Below are positions 58,238 to 64,000 of a DNA stretch of 64,000 nt, one piece after another; position 1 is the first letter of the stretch; each line of letters begins with the position of its first letter. Below the pieces are notes generated by a model that saw only the letters and a list, made by a program, of their open reading frames with translations, ran no database searches and was not told the DNA's origin. The stretch covers positions 310,001 through 374,000 of the forward strand of contig CANMRT010000003.1 of NCBI GenBank assembly GCA_947500415.1. Reading direction: 5' to 3'. This DNA is from an uncultured Roseicyclus sp. (lineage in GTDB: Bacteria > Pseudomonadota > Alphaproteobacteria > Rhodobacterales > Rhodobacteraceae). Position numbers and translations under genes: made by a program.

Positions 58238-58257
58238 TCCGGTTTTCGGGAACCGGA
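58238..58257 (+). terminator. hairpin 3' of sdhB
   Basis: TCCGGTT-TTCGGG-AACCGGA, no strong U-tract. Confidence 0.4.
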
Positions 58258-58300
58258 CGCTGTCCCGCGCGTTCCCAAGCATTGCAACGGGTGACGCACC

Positions 58301-59674
58301 ATGCCTGAACAAGACAGCTCTGATGGCTGGTCACGCGACATGCGGCGAACCCAGGCAAGCGCCCGCTTCGCGATCCTGCGGCTCAGCCCGGCCAAGCTTT
58401 TGCTTTTGGGGTACAGCAGCTACATCATCATCGGATGGCTGCTCCTGAGCCTGCCCATTGCACAGGCCGTCGATCTCGACGCCATCGACAACCTCTTCAT
58501 TGCCACGTCCGCTGTCTCGACCACGGGCCTTGTCACGGTCGATCCCGGCACAAGCTATACGTTCTTCGGCCAGATCATCATCCTGCTGCTGATCCAGATC
58601 GGCGGTCTTGGCTATATGACCCTCGGCTCGTTCATCGTGCTGTCCGTCTCCAACAATCTCGGGCGCCTGAGAGAGCAGGCAACCCAGCGCGCCTTCAACC
58701 TGCCCGAGACGATCAAACCAAAGCAGTTCGTGAAATCCGTCGTCGTGTTCACACTGATTTGCGAGACCATCGGCGCGGTCGCGCTTTACCTGATGTTTGC
58801 CGCCTCCGGTGTCGAAAACCCGGTCTGGAGCGCGATCTTCCATTCCATCTCGGCTTTCTGCACAGCGGGCTTCAGCCTCAATTCCACAAGCTTCGAGGCG
58901 TTCAGCAGCGATGTCGGCGTTAATCTTGTGATCTCCGCCCTCAGCATCCTCGGCGCAATGGGCTTTCTCATCGTGCTCGACGTCTCGCGCACCCTGACCG
59001 GCAAGACCAGTCATCTGGGCTTCACCACCAAGATCATCGTACGGATGACAATGCTGTTCCTGTTGGTCGGCACTGCGCTGTTCTTCGTGATCGAGCCCAG
59101 CGTGCAATCGCTTGACCCGACCGACCGATTGCTCGCCTCGTTTTTCCAGGTGATGACCGCCTCCACGACCGTCGGCTTCAACACCTTGCCAATCTCCGGG
59201 CTGTCGGCCTCGATCCTGCTTGTTCTGTTTTTCCTGATGATTATCGGGGCGTCACCGGCAGGCACCGGTGGGGGGCTCAAGACCACGTCCTTCGCTGCAC
59301 TTGTTGGCCTTGTCCGATCCACACTCAAGGGCCGCGACCGCATTCGGTTCTTCAAACGTCAGATACCCTTGGGTCAGTTGCAAAACGCGACCGCGGCCTT
59401 CAGCTACTACATCTGCCTCGCGACCATCGCCGCGTTTCTTCTGTTCCTGACCGAACCCGGGGCTACATTCGAGCATGTGCTGTTCGAAGTCTTCTCGGCC
59501 ATGGGCACAGTCGGGCTCAGCATGGGGCTTACCGGCGAATTGAGCGAATTAGGCAAACTGCTGATCATCATCCTGATGACGGCAGGCCGGATCGGAATAC
59601 TGACTTTCGGCATTGCCTTGGCGTCTCGCGATGAAAGCCGGGCCGAGGAAGAAGACAACGAACTCGTGCTGTGA
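58301..59674 (+). CDS. TrkH/KtrB family potassium uptake protein
   Basis: Repeated selectivity-loop segments (TSAVSTTGLVTVD, SAFCTAGFSLNS, TASTTVGFNTLP, SAMGTVGLSMGLTG). Confidence 0.93.
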   Translation: MPEQDSSDGWSRDMRRTQASARFAILRLSPAKLLLLGYSSYIIIGWLLLSLPIAQAVDLDAIDNLFIATSAVSTTGLVTVDPGTSYTFFGQIIILLLIQIGGLGYMTLGSFIVLSVSNNLGRLREQATQRAFNLPETIKPKQFVKSVVVFTLICETIGAVALYLMFAASGVENPVWSAIFHSISAFCTAGFSLNSTSFEAFSSDVGVNLVISALSILGAMGFLIVLDVSRTLTGKTSHLGFTTKIIVRMTMLFLLVGTALFFVIEPSVQSLDPTDRLLASFFQVMTASTTVGFNTLPISGLSASILLVLFFLMIIGASPAGTGGGLKTTSFAALVGLVRSTLKGRDRIRFFKRQIPLGQLQNATAAFSYYICLATIAAFLLFLTEPGATFEHVLFEVFSAMGTVGLSMGLTGELSELGKLLIIILMTAGRIGILTFGIALASRDESRAEEEDNELVL

Positions 59675-59679
59675 AAGGC

Positions 59680-60375
59680 TCAGGCCAACACTTTCAATTC
59701 GTCGAAGCGTGTCATGTCGGCGAATTGGCAGAACGCGGGCGGGCTGAGGGGTAGCACCGGTGCGGCTGCCACCAAGTCCGCCTCGATCTGCGCCAGCCCT
59801 TCTTCCCAGACCGGCACCAGCGCATCCGGCAGCCAATCCAATGCATAGGCAAACGTCATGTGGAAGGCGTAGCGGTCATGCTCCGCCTGCCGATAACCGA
59901 ACGCTTCGGCCAACGCCTCGCGCCACCTGCGCATCAGCGCCTCATCCGCATCTGTCGCGCCCGCCAGCTGCATCCCGCCAGGCCGTACTTGCACCACCAT
60001 CACATCAAACGGACCGAGGCTTTCGAATTGTTCCAATCGCCCAAGCATGCTGTCCGTCACATCCGCGACCGGCGCATCCGGACCCATCCATTCAGGCCAT
60101 GCGTCCGCAACTCGCCTATTGTCCAAAACCCCTTCGAAAAGGGTCATGTGCAGGCTCTCAACCGGTGTGAACAGAAACCGGTCTGCCCCCGGCAGCGCCA
60201 TCATCGCCTCTCGCGCCGCAAGAACAGCCTTACCCCCGGGCGCATCCAGATCCAGATGGCACACCACCGTGTTGCCCGGATCGGGCAAGAAACGCTCGCG
60301 GTCATAGCGATGTCCCAATCGCTCCGGCGGCCCCGACCGGTTACGTGCCGCGACGAATTCCACGCCCTGCTTCAT
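59680..60375 (-). CDS. 2H phosphoesterase-like protein (DUF1868-like)
   Basis: Two HxT motifs: HMTLFEG and HMTFAYAL. Confidence 0.75.
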   Translation of the reverse strand: MKQGVEFVAARNRSGPPERLGHRYDRERFLPDPGNTVVCHLDLDAPGGKAVLAAREAMMALPGADRFLFTPVESLHMTLFEGVLDNRRVADAWPEWMGPDAPVADVTDSMLGRLEQFESLGPFDVMVVQVRPGGMQLAGATDADEALMRRWREALAEAFGYRQAEHDRYAFHMTFAYALDWLPDALVPVWEEGLAQIEADLVAAAPVLPLSPPAFCQFADMTRFDELKVLA

Positions 60376-60643
60376 GCTCAATCTCCGCTTGGAAAACGCC
60401 CTTTCCCGACATGCTACTCGCAACGGCAGATGGCCGCACGGTCATTCGCCAAAGACGATCCCGAGCTGCGCTGATAGCAATGGCAGCCACCTGCTCCACA
60501 GGTCTAAAAAACTGCTACACGTCCGTCGTTGGGCGTCGATGGGGCTGTGGCATCAACTCCCAATTGCCCACCCTTCAACGATCCATTCCGATAAACGTAC
60601 CCTTCACTGGCACCGCGCCGTCATTGCTCCTAACGTCTGCAAG

Positions 60644-61369
60644 ATGCTCGCATTTCTCGAAACCCTTCCCGGCGGCCTTTTGCTTGCAACTCTTGCGGGT
60701 CTCTCGATCCCCATAGGTGCGGCCCTGTCGCGCGTGCCAACCTTTCTTCCGGGGTGGAGCTCCGAGGAATACCGCCATGGAGTCATGGCTTTCGGCGGCG
60801 GCGCTCTGGCTTCCGCGATCTGCTTCGTTTTGGTGCCCGAGGCGGCCCACCGCCTGCCAGCCGCCCTGACGGTTTTGCTTTTCATCGCTGGCGGCCTCCT
60901 CTTCCGCCTCATCGACGGCGCATTGGAAAAGCGCGGCGGCGCAGGCTCCATGTTTATGGCCATGCTTCTCGATTACCTGCCCGAAGCGCTGGCTTTGGGC
61001 GCGATCCTTATGATCGACCCCGGCGCTGCACTGCTGACAGCGGGCCTCATCTTCCTGCAAAACGTCCCCGAAGGTTTCTCCGCCTGGCGCGAGATGGAAC
61101 GCGCTCACACCATCCCCAAGACGCGCCTCTGGCTCCTGTTCGCCCTGACGGTTCCCCTCGGCCCCATCTGCGCGTGGATCGGTCGCGATATTCTCGCAGA
61201 GGTCCATCTACTTCTCGGCTCAATCCTCGCAGTTGCCGGCGGCGGTATCCTCTACCTGCTGTTCCAAGACATCGCCCCCCAAGCTCAGCTCAAAACATCG
61301 ACCCGCCCCGCCCTTGGGGCTGTTTTCGGCTTCGCACTAGGTCTGGCCGGGCACCTTGCCGTGGCCTAG
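60644..61369 (+). CDS. ZIP-family-like metal transporter
   Basis: LLDYLPEALALGAIL and IFLQNVPEGFSAWREM TM motifs. Confidence 0.8.
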   Translation: MLAFLETLPGGLLLATLAGLSIPIGAALSRVPTFLPGWSSEEYRHGVMAFGGGALASAICFVLVPEAAHRLPAALTVLLFIAGGLLFRLIDGALEKRGGAGSMFMAMLLDYLPEALALGAILMIDPGAALLTAGLIFLQNVPEGFSAWREMERAHTIPKTRLWLLFALTVPLGPICAWIGRDILAEVHLLLGSILAVAGGGILYLLFQDIAPQAQLKTSTRPALGAVFGFALGLAGHLAVA

Positions 61370-61404
61370 GCTCTAGAGCGCTACAGGCCTCAAGGAAATT
61401 CACC

Positions 61405-62187
61405 ATGTCCGATCTCTGGAACAAGCTGCGCCGCAACCTCTGGCGCGAGAGGTCGCCCGACATCGCCACGGAACCGACCGGCCCGATGCTCAGCGAAGCC
61501 GCGCTGAAGGCAGCCCTCGAACGCACCTGTCAGCCCTTCACCGTTGGCGGCTTCCGTCCAACAGATAGCCCGACCGCTTCCGTCTTCGGCGGTGTCCGCG
61601 TCGCCACGCCCGGTAGCGAATGGCCCACCTGCGACGGCAAACCCATGATCCCACTTTGCCAGATCAACCTGTCTGAGCCCGATCTGGTCCCCGAACGTCT
61701 CGCCGACCTCGCCATGCTCCAGATCTTCGTCGCATCAGGCAGGTTCGACCCACACACCCACATCCTCGACAGCGCCAATCCCACACCAGACGTCCCCGCC
61801 GTCATCCGCGCGTTCAGGTCGCTCGACGACCTTTCCTTGGTCCCCACCCCCGATCTCGAACACGCGCTCAAACCGTTTGAGCTTTCCTGGCCAGCTCCCG
61901 CGCCGGACTATGCGAACCACGACGTCGCCCCACTCGAGATCGACCGCAAGGCCAACGACATCTACGCCTACGATTGGGCCAAAGGCGTCGAGACCTCGAA
62001 ACTCGGCGGCTGGCCCGCGACGATCCAGTCCGAGCCATGGTGGGATTATCGCAAGACACCCCACACTTTCGAGTATGTCCTGCAAATCAGCGCAGAGCCC
62101 AAATCCGGTTGGGGTGCCGACAGCCTGTTCCTTGCCCGTGCCTCCGATGACCCAACGAAATGGGCCATGGACGTCCAAATGTTCTAG
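61405..62187 (+). CDS. DUF1963 (YwqG-like) protein
   Basis: PMIPLCQINLSEPDLVPERLADLAMLQIFV; GWPATIQSEPWW. Confidence 0.75.
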   Translation: MSDLWNKLRRNLWRERSPDIATEPTGPMLSEAALKAALERTCQPFTVGGFRPTDSPTASVFGGVRVATPGSEWPTCDGKPMIPLCQINLSEPDLVPERLADLAMLQIFVASGRFDPHTHILDSANPTPDVPAVIRAFRSLDDLSLVPTPDLEHALKPFELSWPAPAPDYANHDVAPLEIDRKANDIYAYDWAKGVETSKLGGWPATIQSEPWWDYRKTPHTFEYVLQISAEPKSGWGADSLFLARASDDPTKWAMDVQMF

Positions 62188-62204
62188 GCAGTAGCCTCGC
62201 AACT

Positions 62205-63836
62205 ATGACCTACGACACGATCATCATCGGGGCGGGCCTGTCCGGTCTGGTCGCCGCCCACCACGCGGCTGAGCGCGGCCGCAAAGTCGCTCTTCTCGAC
62301 ATGGAAGGCCCGCAATCGCTTGGCGGTCAGGCGTGGTGGAGCCTGGGTGGCCTCTTCATGGTCGACACCCCCGAACAACGCCGCCTTGGCCTGCGCGACA
62401 GCCGCGATCTGGCAGCCTCCGACTGGTTCGGCTCCGCCCAATTCGACCGCCCCGAGGATGCCATGCCAAAGGCCTGGGCCGAGGCCTATCTTGACTTCGC
62501 CGCAGGCCCGATGCGCGACTACCTCCACAACCTAGGCCTGCGCTGGTTCCCCGTCGTCGGATGGGCCGAACGCGGCGGCGGCCACGCGGATGGCCACGGC
62601 AACTCCATCCCCCGCTTCCACGTCACATGGGGCACGGGCACCGGCGTCGTGAAACCCTACGCCGAACGGGTCCAAGCACACCCCAACATCACCCTACACT
62701 TCCGCCACCGCGTCACGTCGCTCATTATCGAAGGCGGCATTGTAAAAGGTGTCGAAGGAGAAACTCTCGCCGACGACCCCGCCGAACGGGGCCAAAGCAC
62801 AAACCGCACCGTCACTGGCCAATTCAGCCTTCGCTCTGAAACGACTGCCATCACCACCGGCGGCATCGGCGGTAACCACGACCTCGTCCGCGAACATTGG
62901 CCCACCGACCGCCTCGGCCCTCCTCCCATCCACATGATCTCCGGCGTGCCCGACTACGTCGACGGCCAGATGGCGAGCCAAGCCAAAGCCCAGGGCGCGG
63001 GCGCGATCAACGAAGACCGCATGTGGCACTACACCGAAGGCCTCCGGAACTACGATCCCATCTGGCCCAACCACGGCATCCGTATCCTGCCCGGCCCCTC
63101 GTCGATGTGGTTCGACGCCGAAGGCACCCGGATGGAGGCCCCCTGTTTCCCCGGCCACGATACGACAAGTACCCTCAAACGCATCCTGCAAACTGGCCAC
63201 GACCACAGCTGGTTCATCCTGACGCAAAGCATCATCGAAAAGGAATTCGCGCTCTCCGGCTCGGAACAAAACCCAGACCTCACCTCCGCCAAATGGCGCG
63301 CCGTCCTCAAGGAACGCCTGGGTAAAGGCGCCACCGCCGCCGTCGAAGCCTTCAAGGAAAAGGGTGAGGATTTCGTCGTCGCCACCGACCTCGACACCCT
63401 CATCGCGGGCATGAACAAGATCACCCCCCAGGCCCCCCTCGACCCGGCCAAAATCCGCGCCCAGATCGAGGCGCGTGATGCCCAGCTCACCAACAAGGTA
63501 TCCAAGGACGCGCAGATCAACGCGATCCGCGCCACCCGCAAATATATCGGCGACAAGCTGATACGCGCCGCAAAGCCGCACAAGATCCTCGACCCCGCCC
63601 ACGGCCCCCTCATCGCCGTGCGCCTCAACATCATCACCCGCAAATCGCTCGGCGGCCTGCACACCGACCTCTCCGGCCAATGTCTCCGCCCCGACGGCTC
63701 GCCCCTCCGCGGCCTCTTTGCAGCAGGCGAAGTCGCAGGCTTCGGCGGCGGCGGCTACCACGGCAACAACGCGCTGGAAGGCACCTTCCTCGGCGGCTGC
63801 ATCTTCTCAGGCAAGACCTTAGGCGAAACGCTCTAA
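62205..63836 (+). CDS. FAD-binding dehydrogenase (fumarate reductase/ketosteroid dehydrogenase-like)
   Basis: IIIGAGLSGLVAAHHAAERGRKVALLDMEG; AAGEVAGFGGGGYHGNNALEGTFLGGCIFSG. Confidence 0.92.
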   Translation: MTYDTIIIGAGLSGLVAAHHAAERGRKVALLDMEGPQSLGGQAWWSLGGLFMVDTPEQRRLGLRDSRDLAASDWFGSAQFDRPEDAMPKAWAEAYLDFAAGPMRDYLHNLGLRWFPVVGWAERGGGHADGHGNSIPRFHVTWGTGTGVVKPYAERVQAHPNITLHFRHRVTSLIIEGGIVKGVEGETLADDPAERGQSTNRTVTGQFSLRSETTAITTGGIGGNHDLVREHWPTDRLGPPPIHMISGVPDYVDGQMASQAKAQGAGAINEDRMWHYTEGLRNYDPIWPNHGIRILPGPSSMWFDAEGTRMEAPCFPGHDTTSTLKRILQTGHDHSWFILTQSIIEKEFALSGSEQNPDLTSAKWRAVLKERLGKGATAAVEAFKEKGEDFVVATDLDTLIAGMNKITPQAPLDPAKIRAQIEARDAQLTNKVSKDAQINAIRATRKYIGDKLIRAAKPHKILDPAHGPLIAVRLNIITRKSLGGLHTDLSGQCLRPDGSPLRGLFAAGEVAGFGGGGYHGNNALEGTFLGGCIFSGKTLGETL

Positions 63837-64000
63837 CGCCCTGCCCCTTATCCGGGCCATACAACTCAGCAGACAGGCGATCTTTTTCCTAAGAAAAAGC
63901 GCCGGGGAGGCAGCGCCTCCGTTCCGGCCACGGGCCAGACCACCGCCCGCCCACAATATCCCAATGTAAAGACCTGAAAACCTGCACAAGACCTGCACAC

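Noticed and set aside
62694-63761. 355-aa minus-strand ORF opposite the FAD dehydrogenase
   Set aside because: Antisense shadow; sense product has canonical FAD motifs.

Overview
64-kb window from a GC-rich alphaproteobacterium. Gene content and order (sucCD/sucAB/lpd/mdh/sdhCDAB with Mcl/Mch-type enzymes, doeABD, DUF350/DUF4178 cassette) point to Rhodobacterales/Roseobacter. It is mostly tightly packed chromosomal protein-coding DNA; I saw no prophage, IS transposase or CRISPR array. Main blocks: (1) ilvE 3' end, UspA, an NDH-2 fused to a cNMP-binding domain, Nfu, GFA, tsaB/rimI; (2) a BMP-type nucleoside-like ABC transporter operon with a structured 5' leader and two LysE-family genes between its permease genes; (3) a membrane spermidine-synthase-like/DUF350/DUF4178 cassette; (4) ectoine-degradation genes doeD<->doeAB; (5) a RecD-like helicase, SDR, TIGR02186/TauE, and an ECF sigma factor coupled to a TM-VWA protein; (6) a tRNA-Ala(GGC) plus a 102-bp duplicated tRNA 3'-half scar; (7) a large TCA-cycle locus (lpd, sucB, sucA, sucD, sucC, mdh, mcl, mch, sdhCDAB) interrupted by surface-glycan/methyltransferase genes, three tandem DUF805 paralogs and a coupled small ORF; (8) TrkH, a 2H phosphoesterase, a ZIP-like transporter, DUF1963 and an FAD dehydrogenase. 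The strongest non-coding signal is a TTTGTGATCACA operator upstream of lpd, sucC and sdhC. It is present as two copies exactly 21 bp apart (centre to centre) at sucC and at sdhC, and looks like a local TCA-cycle regulon. All functional calls are from reading the translations; no database search was run.
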